This document shows positions 1 through 11,157 of a stretch of DNA of 64,000 nt, in pieces. Below the pieces are notes generated by a model, which saw nothing but the letters and a program-made list of their open reading frames with translations, made no database searches and was not told the origin of the DNA. The first letter of the stretch is position 1. Each line of letters begins with the position of its first letter. A program made the position numbers and the translations under genes. Origin of the DNA: Sebastes aleutianus (Eukaryota; Chordata; Actinopteri; Perciformes; Sebastidae); the NCBI GenBank assembly GCA_916700875.1, contig CAKAKS010000001.1, positions 16,768,461 to 16,832,460 on the forward strand. Direction: 5' to 3'.

Positions 1-130
1 ATAACATTTTTAGACTTTGATTCTCACAAACCGTCGTTTTGATCACATGAGGTTGGCACGGGTTACCATGGTTACGTCTCCAACCGGCAAGGAGGATCTC
101 AGGAAGTGACGACGTAAATTACTACATAGT
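1..130. promoter_or_regulatory. possible promoter of a gene beyond the left edge
   Basis: A motif cluster in otherwise AT-rich DNA. Positions 62-75 read GTTACCATGGTTAC; its reverse complement fits the RFX X-box form GTNRCC-N2-RGYAAC. Positions 100-117 hold CAGGAAGTGACG followed by GACGTAA, an ETS-type core (GGAAGTG) fused to CRE-like bases, as is common in housekeeping or ciliary promoters. No exon of the neighbouring gene is visible, so the assignment rests on motifs alone. Confidence 0.3.
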
Positions 131-1862
131 ATGCGATTTCGAACAAAGCCATAATGTTTTGTTTTTATATCAATAAGACAGTCTTAAAAAAGAAAACTGG
201 TGCAACCTGTATTGCTTTTCAGCCAAAGTCATAAAATGTCATATTCTACACATGGTGGCTTTAAGCAGCATGCAGCTATCAGTACACTAGATTACACAGT
301 GGTCATTTTAGAAAGGTATTCAAGCTAAAATTAAATGAAACATGAAAAAAAGTAAAAGTAAATAAAAGGAGAACTAAAACTAATAAAAGGAGAAATCAAA
401 CTATACAAAAATTCACCACAAATTCCGCAATTGGCTTTATTTATGTACTTAGCCGACTTCCTCTTTATTGTTTTATGTTTCTAAATGGCATTGCCTTTGG
501 TTTGGTTTATGTGGTGGACCATCTAAAATTCCCAATGTCAAACTATCCCTTCAACAATATTATGTTCATTTAATACACAGCTGTTAAGTAACTTACTGTA
601 GCTACGTTTTAGTTGTACATTATATGAAAAAGAAATGATTTAATCTCTCAAGGTACCAACAACATCTGAACTACCGTAGACACATTAGAGATGCAACAAC
701 CTGTTACATGTTTAGAAAAAAACATTAGAGGAAAAGAAAAATACATTAATAGGTCTAATTTGTGATGTCTGAACAGCTTGTACTATTTTTTTCTGTTAAA
801 TTCTGTGTCCTCGTCTTTCTCAACCTCCTCAAATACACATTTTGTTATATTTTGCTCACTGCAGTTAGTGAAACCATTTCAAGCAACATTATATATAGTG
901 TAATGAATAGATGAAGACTTATTGGACATTTCTTACACGATCCTCAAAAGTGCAGTATTTGTATTGTTCAGATGTACTTTATTGCACTAATAAAGGTTTT
1001 AAATACATGATGCTTTATTTTTTCATAATTAATGCCATATTTACCTCTGCTCTATTCAATGAAAATTAAAATCCATAATATCATATCTTGAACAGTGACA
1101 ACAATTGAAAAAATGAAACGGTCCAGTCACAGATAACAAAGGGACAAAAAAAAGTAAAGTACTAATAAAAATATAGATGAAAAGGGTGAAGTGACAGCAC
1201 CATCTAGTGGTAAACCAGAGAGATGTAAAAAAAATAAAAAAATAAATGAAATATCAATTCCAGTGTTCAACCTATTTTCATTAATTACATACAGTGACTT
1301 TATTACAAGACAATGACACTCCTGAGGGAATAAAGTAGACTTTTTGCAACTATAAAAAACAACATTTCATTTGCTTTGATTTTTAGTTTTATTGAATAAA
1401 ATGTTTGATTGCATCATTGTTCTAACATAATCATCATAAAACTACTCTAATTCACAAATGTTTAAAATGAATATATAAAAACATATATTAAGCTGTACAT
1501 TTTACACAACTGCAGCGTTTCATATAAAGGGTATTCAGTTCATTTTGGCATATTACGTTTCTGTTTATCTTGTGTGCAACAGAAGTGTAGCCTTAATATG
1601 TGGATTGTTGTTCATTGCCAAAAATCCTGACAAGTACTGTATATCATCTTATGCACCCTTTTAACCATTTTAATCTCTAATGTCCCCTTTATGCAGATAC
1701 AGTATATCTAAAGGCAAAACTAATAAGTTCCTTCATAAAAGTTCATGGTTGAGTCTCAGAATATGTTGCTCCTAAATCACACTAGGGTAAATGTTTGAGC
1801 TTCAACCACTAGGAAGCACTGCATTATTTTTGTCTGATCTCAGTTTTCCTCTCCTTTTGTTT
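131..1862. other. AT-rich stretch, probably including the 3' UTR of the minus-strand gene
   Basis: No convincing coding exon on either strand. Read on the minus strand, AATAAA signals lie at 1393-1388 and 1304-1299, about 470-560 nt past the stop codon of the minus-strand gene at 1863, so roughly 1290-1862 may be its 3' UTR. The remainder is low-complexity AT-rich sequence in which I recognise nothing. Confidence 0.35.
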
Positions 1863-1941
1863 TTATCTGTGTTGACCCATCTGACTGTCCAGGTGAGCTT
1901 GTGCATTGCGCAGCATCTCCATATACAGCCTGTTGTTTTCC
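1863..1941 (-). CDS. secreted-protein gene, coding exon 4 with stop
   Basis: 79 nt from acceptor TTACAG. Encodes ENNRLYMEMLRNAQAHLDSQ then MGQHR and TAA (1865-1863). Predicted amphipathic helical C-terminus without cysteines. Confidence 0.7.
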
Positions 1942-3339
1942 CTGTAACATAACCAGAAAGGAGAAAAACACGGAAAAATTATTAAAACGTTAATGAAATG
2001 TGCTCAATTATATCATTTTAATAGCATATTAAAAGAAAGTTATAGCAGGGACAGCGAGACTGCTCAATGGCAACAAGAGATAACGGTTTTAAAAAGAATA
2101 AAATTATTTAGCAAATATATTTAATTAAAACTATAACGATTATTAAGTAAAGAACTTGGTAGATACTACCTCACGTCACAGTGGCACAGTGGTGAAGTAT
2201 GGCACTAAGACTGCCTTCACTTGCAAAATAAAACATGAAGTCACTGCTTTTATGATAAAGCAGTGTAAAACATTGCAATCATAAATTATTGTAACTAGAT
2301 TGATGTTACTGATGTGATATATTTGATGTGTATGTACAATATATACAGTATAATGAGATTCACATTGGAAACAAGTGTTGCATTATGCTTTCATGTACTA
2401 ACCTCTGAGCTGACTAAGCATCCAAGGATGTTGTTTTTATGTCTGTTGTCTTTTATACCCAAAATAAAAATCAATCAAGGTGCATAGAAAAAGCCTAACA
2501 ACTGATTTGCTGCTGAAGATCTCACTCACGTTGCCACAGAGCGGTCAAACATCATGTTACTCATGTCCATGTAATACTGAGCATCTGTCCGTATTGCCGT
2601 CCAGTACTCATTGGCCTGAGGAAGAAAGATGCTTTGTTATAAAATTGCCTCTTTAATGGCTTTTGACTACACACCTTTTCAAACTTTGACAACATAAAAA
2701 CACAAATTGGACCCCTTTGTATTTCCTGTTGCGATGTTTGTTAATGCAGTAGCTGACAGGAAGTAGACTTGGACCAAAGCTGTTGCCCTAGCAACAGAAT
2801 GGCAATGTAAAAGGTCAATAAATCAAACTCTCTAATCTATATATTCACACCACATAGCGCAGTGTTACCTGTTCCTGAATGGTGTAACCCCACTGGTTCT
2901 GAGGGTGGTGTGGATCCCAGTATCCCGACTGTCTCTTCAGCCTGATGAATCGCTTTGCCTCCTCCTCCTTCACGAACGGGGCGGCAAAAACCCCTAAATA
3001 CAATGTTAAAAAGAAATGAAAAAACAGTTTTCATTTCAAATAATCAAGTCATTCTTTAACATTTATAGTAACAATAAAAACACTTAAAAATCAGATCAAA
3101 CTTAACACAGTTGGTTAGAAAAGAGATTTTCACATGTTGAATGGTTATAGATAATGCAAATGCAGGGTAAATCCAAATTTATTTAAACTAACCAGATTAA
3201 ATTGCTCAGTCAAGTGGATTATCATGGCCCTAATCCATCAACACATATTAATTAAACACAATTAAGATTCAAAAATATAGTCATTCATGAAAGTGTCTGA
3301 CTTACCACTCAAAAGAGCAAACAGGATCACAAACCTCAT
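1863..3339 (-). CDS. small secreted protein, C3orf85-like (whole gene, four coding exons)
   Basis: Joining 3339-3306, 2993-2869, 2615-2530 and 1941-1863 on the minus strand gives 324 nt, 107 residues plus TAA. All introns are GT-AG and the reading frame is kept across each junction. Residues 1-16 form a signal peptide (MRFVILFALLSGVFAA). A short acidic/basic stretch ends in RLKR at 29-32, a furin-type convertase site followed by Gln33. The rest (33-107) has no cysteine, is rich in Tyr, Met, Gln and Asn, and contains YWDP and AQYYMDM. From memory this pattern (FLRLKR, YWDP, TAQYY-DM) resembles the vertebrate family typified by human C3orf85, of unknown function; I could not run a search. Expected role: a secreted peptide or small matrix/luminal protein. 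It lies head-to-head with the nicotinic receptor gene. The exon structure is much more certain than the family name. Confidence 0.7.
2530..2615 (-). CDS. secreted-protein gene, coding exon 3
   Basis: 86 nt from acceptor CTCAG to donor GTGAGTG. Begins ANEYWTAIRTDAQYYMDMSN and ends two bases into a Thr codon. This is the Tyr/Met-rich centre of the mature chain. Confidence 0.7.
2869..2993 (-). CDS. secreted-protein gene, coding exon 2
   Basis: 125 nt between acceptor TATTTAG and donor GTAACA. Encodes the end of the signal peptide, the RLKR processing site and the start of the predicted mature chain (QSGYWDPHHP onward). Frame carries over from exon 1 (phase 1) and ends on a whole codon. Confidence 0.7.
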
Positions 3340-3341
3340 GT
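3306..3341 (-). CDS. secreted-protein gene, coding exon 1
   Basis: ATG at 3339-3337, two bases after a splice acceptor. Encodes MRFVILFALLS plus the first base of Gly12. Donor GTAAG at 3305-3301. It contains most of the signal peptide. Confidence 0.7.
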
Positions 3342-3555
3342 CTATAAAAAGTTAAACAAATCAGGTTTCTAATAAGAAAAGTCATGCATAATAAACATAC
3401 AACTCACAGAAATAATACGCACAGACATGTATAAATTGTTTAAAAAAAAAATTAGCAACTGCTTCCTTTTTTGCCTTTTCTCAATAAATAAGCAATAGAT
3501 AAAGAAAAAACAAATAATAAAGTTATCAAAAAAGTAGCAGAAATGTGAGATTTAC

Positions 3556-3660
3556 CTGCAGTTTGTGAGAGCAGTGAGCTGTTGATCAGATGACTCTCTG
3601 AGTGTCTTCAGAGCTCAGAAATCTCTCATCTGACTGTGAAAGTGAACAAGAGTTTCTTTC
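3556..3660 (-). other. probable non-coding first exon and promoter side of the secreted-protein gene
   Basis: On the minus strand a donor (CTGCA then GGTAAAT) lies at 3556/3555. The coding exon with the ATG starts right after an acceptor (TTTATAG at 3348-3342, then AC ATG), so the ATG exon needs an upstream 5' UTR exon. The far limit of this exon is a guess. A forkhead-like TGTTTACC is at 3665-3672. No clear TATA box is seen. Confidence 0.45.
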
Positions 3661-3773
3661 ACAGATGTTTACCAGGAACCAGAGAGGAGTGAATGGCGTC
3701 AGGCATCAGGCCGCCAGCCGCTCAAGGTAACTACCTACAGTATATGGGAGCCAGAGCTCTGACAGGCTGTCCC

Positions 3774-3776
<3 letters not shown>

Positions 3777-3834
<58 letters not shown>
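3777..3834 (+). repeat. (AC)n microsatellite
   Basis: 29 uninterrupted AC units, about 100 bp upstream of the predicted first exon of the minus-strand gene. Open frames across it on either strand are simple His-Thr or Val-Cys repeats and are not genes. Confidence 0.95.
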
Positions 3835-3836
<2 letters not shown>

Positions 3837-4035
3837 GTGCTTCTCCACAGGAACAAGTCAAGCTCTCAGGGTCAACATAAAGACGACTCTGTCTGGACCA
3901 ACAGTCTGTCGGTGAACGAACTCTTGATTTGAGCGAACCCAATACGTTTAAGTAATGACAGCAATCTGGTGTATCAATAAAAACTTCATACAGTAAGACG
4001 AAATAAATAAGCTTCAGTGCACAAAGGGTGCACAC

Positions 4036-4369
4036 TAGGGCTGCAACTAATGATTATTTTCATTGTCAATTAAACAGTTGATTATTTTTGCTATTAATCG
4101 ATTAGTTGTTTGTTCTATAAAATGTCAGAAAATTATGAAAAATGTCAATCAGTGTTTCCCAAATCCCAAGATGATGTCCACAACTCAAATATATTCAGTT
4201 TACTGTCATAGAGGAGTAAAGAAACCAGAAAATATTAACATTTAAGAAGCTGGAATCAGAGAATTTATACTTTTTTTTTCTTAAGAAATTACTCAAACTG
4301 AACCGATTATCAAAATAGTTGCCGACTAATTTAATAATTGACAGCTAATCGATTAATCGTTGCAGCTCT
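4036..4369. mobile_element. hAT-like MITE, family A (GGGCTGCAAC termini)
   Basis: Ends TAGGGCTGCAAC... and ...GTTGCAGCTCT form inverted termini, and sub-terminal runs rich in ATTAATCGATTAG are also inverted. Flanks GTGCACAC (4028-4035) and ATGCACAA (4370-4377) agree at 6 of 8 bases, fitting an aged 8-bp hAT target duplication. A truncated relative is at 30285-30564. Confidence 0.7.
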
Positions 4370-5633
4370 ATGCACAAAAATGCATTTTTTGTTGTTTTTG
4401 TTGATGTTAGTTTTTGCATTAATATATCAACTAGTTAACTATTCAGATACCGACATGTTGCATTCATATAATTTTGATTGTATGACATGTTTGTGGTCAC
4501 TGAAGAATGTGTGTTTATTAATATACAATAGTTTTGTGTACATCAACATTTCTTCCACTGGGTGGGGTTCTAACCACGTTCATGGTTGGTAGGCATTTCA
4601 CGTTTTCTGCTCCAGGCATTTACCCCATGTGTGACACACATGGGGTAAAAATGTTTTTTTTTGTTTTTCCACAATATTTTGGAAGCTGTGTCAATGGATT
4701 AAAAAATTCAGTAGAAGGACGCAGACCTGTTTAAAAATAGTCTTTTGCAAAAGCAAATATGTGAGCACAGTACGTTGTGGACTTGAAATCAGGAAGAGAA
4801 GTGAGAAAAAATAAATATATTAATTAAAACTGTCTAACTTAAAACGTAAGGGGGAAACATTAACAAAATATGCATGTATGTAGCATCACCTAAGGGAGGG
4901 GGATTTAAAGCCTGGTTTTTGAGTCAAGAAAGGTTCGCTAAGACCTAAAAAATTTCAAAGCAGGTCCCGAGAGTATTAATTTGTGATTTTTACTTTTGAA
5001 GGTGCTGCAGTAAAGGCTCACATCCTTTAAAGTATGAGCAGGAGGCTTCCCGTGAATTTCTTCGTGTGATGTAATATTTACACTCTCGTTCAAGATGCAG
5101 CCACACGAAAATGACCACCTAAAAGCTGAAGTGAGGATAAGAGAGAGAGACAATAACTAAAGGTCCAACAGACCACAACTCATTAATAATTTAAACTCCT
5201 TCTATTTATGAACCTTAGCATCTCTAAGTATGAAAAAGTGTGACAGTATTTTATTGCATGTAATTGTATGAGCTCTTCTTTGAAGAATGTTCTTTGATCA
5301 CGTGGTAGTCGTCCACCCACACAGTGCACAACTATTGTTTGCTGTTTTGTTTGTGTCTGTGTGACTCTCTGTGTCTCTCCCTCACCCTTGTGTGCACTGC
5401 TGACCTTTTCCACAGTAAACTCCTAAGTGTGTGTGAGAGGTCTGACCTTTCTTCGACATCCCATAATAAACTGAGTCGCTACCTGGGCAGTGTAACGGAG
5501 ACAAATGGCTGGCTGGCAGCAGGACAACTGAGGAGGAAGTGTTTCGGGAGGACCAAGATGCACTTCATCGCGTGGGCGGATATTCATAGAAACCTGAAAA
5601 CAACACGTATTAGAGGAGAGAAAAAGCCTCATA

Positions 5634-5756
5634 TTAAAGGTGCTCTATATGATATCCAGAGCATTAATATAGCAACAAACAGCTTTTGTCTATGTAAAAG
5701 TATAGAGGAGTCTACCTGAGCAGAGAATGAAGCAATCCCGTATTTAGCACCTTTAA
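5634..5756. mobile_element. short TTAA-flanked MITE (AAGGTGCT termini), internally deleted copy
   Basis: TTAA (5634-5637) plus AGGTGCT at the left, AGCACCT plus TTAA (5753-5756) at the right. Read in reverse it matches the right part of the longer element at 14654-15066, including the CTGCTCAGGTAGAC and ATTAATGCTCTGGATATC segments, so it is a deletion derivative in opposite orientation. Confidence 0.75.
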
Positions 5757-5861
5757 TTGTTTCTTAGGTCATTTTTCATTTGTCATATTTTGCAAGTATT
5801 TCAGAAAAGATCCCAAATGAAAATTATGAATGCACAATTGCAGACGCAGACACATAACATG

Positions 5862-6010
<149 letters not shown>

Positions 6011-6159
6011 TACAGATTTCCAAAGCATGCATACATACACACACACACCTTGGGTAGCTCAGGGACCCTTGTGCTCTCTGCCACAGCGAAAGCTCTGCGT
6101 CTTCCACACATCAAAGGTAGCGACTCAGACAAAACTAAAACTCATCTGACCTCATTCTA

Positions 6160-6160
<1 letters not shown>

Positions 6161-6207
<47 letters not shown>
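6161..6207 (+). repeat. (CA)n microsatellite
   Basis: Uninterrupted CA repeat ending in CGTATG. The third CA tract within 2.5 kb. Confidence 0.95.
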
Positions 6208-6209
<2 letters not shown>

Positions 6210-7254
6210 ATGCACCCTGCTGGGACAGGCGAATATTTCAAATATTTGATTAGGGAAAAGGGGTGATAAGGGTGTTTAACAAAATATAGGATTTAAAATG
6301 TCATACACACTTTTTGTCATGCTTTTGTCATTGCTGACTTTATGTTTTGACTTTTTTTTTCGTGTCTCTGTTGTCAGCAATTATCTGTCCACTAGGTTTG
6401 TTTTAAGTAGTAGAAGAAGACAAGAGGGATGTGAAGAAAAAAAAGGGACTGAGAGAAGAAAGAAAGAAGCAATGGTTGCTCCACAACATTTAAGTCCATT
6501 AGCAGAACACTTCTCATTTATAAAAGATAGAGAATTAACAGCTCCCTCTGGTCTCTTTTCTGCTCTTTCCTCTCTGCTATTGCTCACTTCCTATCAGTGG
6601 GCCGCCGGTGTATTTAAAAAAGCCAAAATATGGTAGGTCCAGCTCAGTGGATTCAGATTCACAGAAACAAGACGATTTTAGAACTAAATCTACAAGTATT
6701 TCTCTCATCTTTGATGTTTAAACAAATATAGTTTGGAAAGCACCTGAGAGACAAACCTCCGAGGTACTTCTGAGAAGTGTTCTTGCTTTGTTGTTTTATG
6801 TTGTTTTAAATGTGTTGTAAAAAAAAAGAATTGAGGGGTCAGATCTAAGTCAATCTCTGTTTCTGTCTGAGTCAGTTGGCTGGTGGCGAGATTCTGCACC
6901 CTTTTTTTTGTTTTTTTGTGTATGTGGTTTGTGAATTGTTTCTCTGGTGTGTGACAGTATGTGTTGGCAAGTGTTTGCAACCCCTCCCCCCTAAGGGGAA
7001 AAATAATGTTTAGAGGAGGCAACACACGGGGAGACAATTTATATTTATGCTCCAACAGATTCACAGACTCACTGTGTAAACACACACACACACAAAGAAA
7101 ACGTTTGCATACTGAATCTGAATGTATTGCAATGCACCAAAGCTATAAATGTAATTCACAGTGAAATGTGAAGTTTATAATAAGCCTGACGTCATGGTTA
7201 ACAAACAATAAGCTTAATTTTGTCATGCGCTGATGTTTGATTTTCACGTCAGTT
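6208..7254. other. intergenic stretch with nothing recognised
   Basis: AT-rich sequence with a polypurine patch near 6410-6470 and short open frames that lack splice context or family features. I see no gene or clear repeat boundary. Confidence 0.4.
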
Positions 7255-7690
7255 AGGGTATGAGATTTTCACGGTACGATAACCATCTCAGAAAATATCA
7301 CGCTTTCACGATATTACACTATTATTTTTATTATTATTACTATTATTAGTAGTATCAGTTACAATGACCCATAAAGAATGAGAACAGAATTATAATAAAC
7401 ATAATTATAAACCTGATAAAAAATAGCATGTAATAGAATGTATGTTTACATGTTAGCAGCACTTGCATAATTAACTACTAAATGAAAAATGAAAATGAAA
7501 AAAACATCAGCTGTGAGCTTCTTAAATAACTCCCTATGATTATTAACATTGAACATATACTGTAGGTGAGCGACAGCGTAGCCAGGCTGATCCTGTCTGC
7601 ACCTTTGACTCACTTATGTCATTTTTTTTCAATACAGTACATGGTATGTTAACCGTCATCTTTCATACCACCAGTATACCGTTGCAATCA
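7255..7690. mobile_element. possible degenerate MITE
   Basis: Starts TTAGGGTATGAGATTTTCAC and ends near CTTTCATACCACCAGTATACC. The GGTATGA / TCATACC ends are inverted and resemble common fish MITE termini. No target duplication could be read. Confidence 0.3.
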
Positions 7691-7834
7691 GTTTAAATCT
7701 TCTGCAAGCAATATGTTTGCATATCCTGTATAAATAATTTTGGATTTCTTCATGTTATCTTTCTTGTTTGATTACTTTGATACCTTTTCATCTGCATGTT
7801 ACTGCTGGTGACACAGAACAGTGCTGCTCGTGGT

Positions 7835-7855
7835 TTCAGCACCATGGACGGCTCT
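7835..7855 (+). promoter_or_regulatory. candidate RE1/NRSF (REST) silencer element
   Basis: TTCAGCACCATGGACGGCTC closely follows the canonical RE1 (TTCAGCACCACGGACAGC): both half-sites (TTCAGCACC and GGAC-GC) are present at normal spacing, with differences only at weak positions. It lies about 3.3 kb upstream of the start codon of the neuronal nicotinic receptor gene at 11097. REST represses neuronal genes, including several receptor subunits, in non-neuronal cells, so a regulatory link is plausible but inferred. Confidence 0.55.
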
Positions 7856-9180
7856 TCATTAAACTTCAGTAAAGTTATTGGTAGTTTTAACAAAACTTTT
7901 AGTTCACAGTTGGATCAATATGTTTTCCTCTGTGAAATGAGGATTAGTTTAGTGGAAGCGTCTTCTGACTGGCTAGAAGTTTGCCCAGCGAGAGCGTGTA
8001 CGAGGATGAAGGTTGCGATCAGAGGTTTCCCTGAGCCCACGGCGGCTGTCTGCCCACCTACAGCACAGACAGACAGATATGGGATTCTGTACCAAATCAC
8101 ATCTAGCAGCATAAATCTCCTCTGATGGAGCTCCACGAGACGTAGACATGTGAGTTATGAAAAATAGCGAGAACTGGTCTAATACCGCTGGCACAGGACT
8201 GCTTCTTAGATGATATGCTCCTGTTCCATTGAGAGGCAGAGAAAGGGAGCCATGAGGGGGAACGCTGCACATTTGTGCAAAAAATGTTCTCACCGCCTGT
8301 CGGATCCTATTTCCGACTGAAATTATTTATGGACTGGAATAAATAGGTCATTTGGTTATGAGCCAGCTTGGCACAAAAAAGGTGACAAATAAGGCAAATA
8401 TGCAGTTGATGAACCTCTTTGGAAATCCTGGAAGTGGGAAATTGCAGTGTGGCACACATGACATTCATAAATGCTAGTCTACAGCTGTGGGAGAAGGAGG
8501 GTTGGGTGGTGATCTGACTCTACTTTAAGGGCCAAGAGTTTTAGGCCTGGTTGTAACCAGCGCTGAGAAAACTGACATCTGTTTTGCATGTAATGACTCC
8601 ATGGCCTTGGCTTTAGCATTAATTGATTTTTGGCCACTCCGCAGCAGCTCATCAAGCTGTAAACACATTATGAATTTATAAAGAATATATGGCGAGTGTG
8701 TTTGCCAACCAATATTTATTTACACATCCAGCATTAGAGCAACATTAGCCTTCATTGGGAGTTGTGTCTTTGTCCACGTGATGAATGTAAGGCTAAAATA
8801 TACGCTTCTTTTGGTCTGTTTTCCTTCAATTGCTGTACTATATTCACCAGCTAGTCACTAACTGTGTCTGTCTGCCGTTTGGTGCTGGGCAGGTATAGCG
8901 TACTGTGGGTTTAACAGAGCTTTAAAGCTGAAAGCAGCTGCCTGTGTGGCTGGAAATAATGCTGATGAGAGCTTTTGCTATCATACAAGTAGTGATTAGA
9001 GCAGAAATATCTTCACAGAGATTTAAAAATACTAGAAGTATTGTTAAAGTTTAAATCAACTTTGAATCACATGAAGCAAAAAAACTTCTGCATGGCAACT
9101 TCTGGCCACACCCTCGTTTGTGATGTCACATAGCTGCTTTATGCCAAAAATAAATAAACAAAGCATCTAATAATGACATC
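7856..9180. other. intergenic stretch with nothing recognised
   Basis: Moderately AT-rich unique-looking sequence. Short open frames lack coding features. No repeats with definable ends were seen. Confidence 0.4.
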
Positions 9181-9184
9181 ACTT

Positions 9185-9720
9185 ACTTACTTAGTCCTTG
9201 TTGCGCCGGGTGGCACATGGGGCAAGGACTAAGGATCTCCACTCATCTCTGTTCTTTGCTTTCTACTCAATGCTGTTCCAGCTGTATCCTCTCGTCTTCA
9301 TTTCTCCTTCGATGGTTCACCTCCAGGTTGTTTTGGGCCTCCCTCTTTTGCGTTTTCCCTCTGGTGTCCAACGTAACGCCACTTTTGTCATGTCATCAGA
9401 TGGTTTCCTTAATACATGTCCAAGCCATCTCCATCTTCTTCTTATCAACATTGTTTCCATGTCCAAGCACCCTGTCGTTTTGTGTAGTTCATGGTTTGTA
9501 ATCTTCCTTTAGGCCAGAATATCCTCATGAGCTTTCTGAGGCGGGTATTGTGAAAGCTGGGAAGCTTGCCTATGTCTCTTTCAGTCATTCTCCAGCACTC
9601 TGCACCATATAGAAGGACAGATAGTACACAGCTGTTGTATAACTTTATCTTGGTATTTCTAGTTATATGTGTTGACTTCCAGATGTTTCCAAGTCATAAA
9701 AATGCTGCTGAGTCTTTTAT
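9185..9720 (-). mobile_element. 3' end of a non-LTR retrotransposon (LINE), broken
   Basis: Read on the minus strand, the sequence encodes the characteristic tail of LINE reverse transcriptase polyproteins. First comes LYGAECWRMTE with LRKLMRIFW following (about 9525-9640). After a one-base frameshift near 9510 come WRWLGHVLRKPSDDM and KRKRGRPKTTWRR (about 9290-9450), then a stop. This arrangement is typical of RTE/Rex/L2-like fish elements; the exact clade is not resolved. The 5' part is absent (5' truncation), as usual for LINE insertions. Confidence 0.75.
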
Positions 9721-9796
9721 ATGATATTTAATAATGACATAATAACACAAAATCTGTATTTGAAGTGATAAACTGACTATCAATAAAAGTCACAAT

Positions 9797-10430
9797 TAGT
9801 GATGTGTCGTCGCGAACGAGCCGGCTCTAATAGCAGGCTCTTTTAAGTGAACAATAACAGTTCACTTAAGTATCACTAAGTTTTTATAACTAAGGTACTA
9901 AGTTGTTTTTTTATTAATTCAAGACAGAATGATATGATGATCTTCTCCCCGCCACGGGCACTCCATGCACTGACTGTGACTGAATGTTGTGTTAATGACG
10001 TCCATGCTACCAATCAGGTGATGACAGACAAGGATCATACCATCAAGCACGGAGGGGCGGTCGGTGCACGGCGCGCTGACAGTCTACAGGTACAAAGCAG
10101 GAGGGAGAGGAGGAGAGAAAGTGAGAGAGGAGTGTGGTGTGGAAATAGCAGACAAGATGAGTGACAGTCGGAAACGAATCAGCATGTAAAATTATGATAT
10201 TCTGGAAATTATAAGGTTTAGTATAATTAAATTGAATAATTTAAGTGATATATGTGCACACATACTAATCATAGGTCAAAACTGCACTAAATTTGGCTTA
10301 ATTATAAAAGGCAGGAGTGGTAAAATGAAGAGCCGTTTGGAAGCCGAAAGAGCCAGCTCTTCTTGGTGAGCTGAGCCAAATGATCTGGCTCACTAAAAAG
10401 AGCCGGAATTCCCATCACTAGTGACCACGG
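9797..10430. mobile_element. hAT-like element with internal deletion
   Basis: Termini TTAGTGATG... and ...CATCACTA are inverted, with sub-terminal inverted GAGCCGGCTCT / AGAGCCGG motifs repeated several times (GAGCCAGCTC, GAGCCAAATG). Inside, at about 10157, ATGAGTGACAGTCGGAAACG could be the start of a transposase reading frame that stops after ten codons, as expected from an internally deleted autonomous element. Flanks GTCACAAT / GTGACCAC agree at only 5 of 8 bases. Confidence 0.6.
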
Positions 10431-10779
10431 TTTGGAGACAGGTGAGTGCAGGAGACACAAAACTGACTTTATTAAGTTAGTAAAACTTACACCAACGTCA
10501 TTTGTTAAAGTCAATATTTTACTAAAAAATGAATTAAGCGTACATATTGTCAGTTTAAGGATTTAAATATCACATGCAGCAAAAGTAATCTAGGCTATAT
10601 TCAATTAACGTTAGGAGGAAATTAGAAACAAGCACTGTGAGGTCTTAATTTCACAATTGAATACTCTGCAACAACTCTTGCATGTAGCGAAGTGACTATA
10701 TCCATCACATTAATGTAGAGACTTTACTGTAGTTCTTGTTATCACCTGTGTGTTTACCTGTGAAAGTATAACTTAACTT

Positions 10780-10853
10780 AGCAGCCATATTTCTAGCTGG
10801 CTCTGGCTCGGACGCGCGTCCCCGTGCAGCGCTCTGTGTGTGTGTGTATGTGT

Positions 10854-10890
<37 letters not shown>

Positions 10891-11096
10891 TGAGGGAATG
10901 TGTTTGTGAACCAGCGTGAACGCGCACAATCTCAACTCCACACTCATTCTGGTCTGTGAGGTTTTTTTTCTCCGTCTCTCCCTCCTCTTCGTCTCTCTCC
11001 AGCCTCATGTTCACACCGCCAACAAGCCGGAGCTGATTCCCCGTCTAGCCGACACTGAGAGCCCGCTGCAGGGGGCCGGTGGAGAGCGGTGCCAGG
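10780..11096 (+). promoter_or_regulatory. 5' UTR and probable promoter region of the nicotinic receptor gene
   Basis: A locally GC- and CpG-richer segment (GGACGCGCGTCC near 10810, CGTGAACGCGCAC near 10916, GGGGGCCGGTGG near 11071) surrounds a TG microsatellite and a pyrimidine tract just upstream of the start codon. The ATG at 11097 has A at -3. No TATA box is evident and the transcription start is not determined. Confidence 0.4.
10835..10888 (+). repeat. (TG)n microsatellite in the proximal promoter/5' UTR
   Basis: Interrupted TG repeat (GTATGTGTACGTG near the 5' side) about 210 bp before the receptor start codon. Z-DNA-prone and length-variable, so it could affect promoter activity. Confidence 0.95.
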
Positions 11097-11157
11097 ATGA
11101 AGTTATGGGGACCATGTTCGGTTGGATTTTATATTTGTGTGGCCATGCTGTTCAAAG
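11097..11157 (+). CDS. chrna8: chrna8 exon 1 (signal peptide)
   Basis: 61 nt, MKLWGPCSVGFYICVAMLFK plus one base of Gly21, followed by donor GTAGGT. ATG at 11097 was chosen because it begins a hydrophobic signal peptide of normal length and its phase fits exon 2. The next ATG (11105) is out of frame. Confidence 0.85.

Noticed and set aside
7796..8125. 109-codon open frame over the RE1-like site
   Set aside because: No protein family features; the RE1 reading explains the conserved-looking motif better.
9198..9512. Plus-strand open frames of about 100 codons
   Set aside because: They are antisense to the LINE reverse transcriptase tail, which explains the openness.
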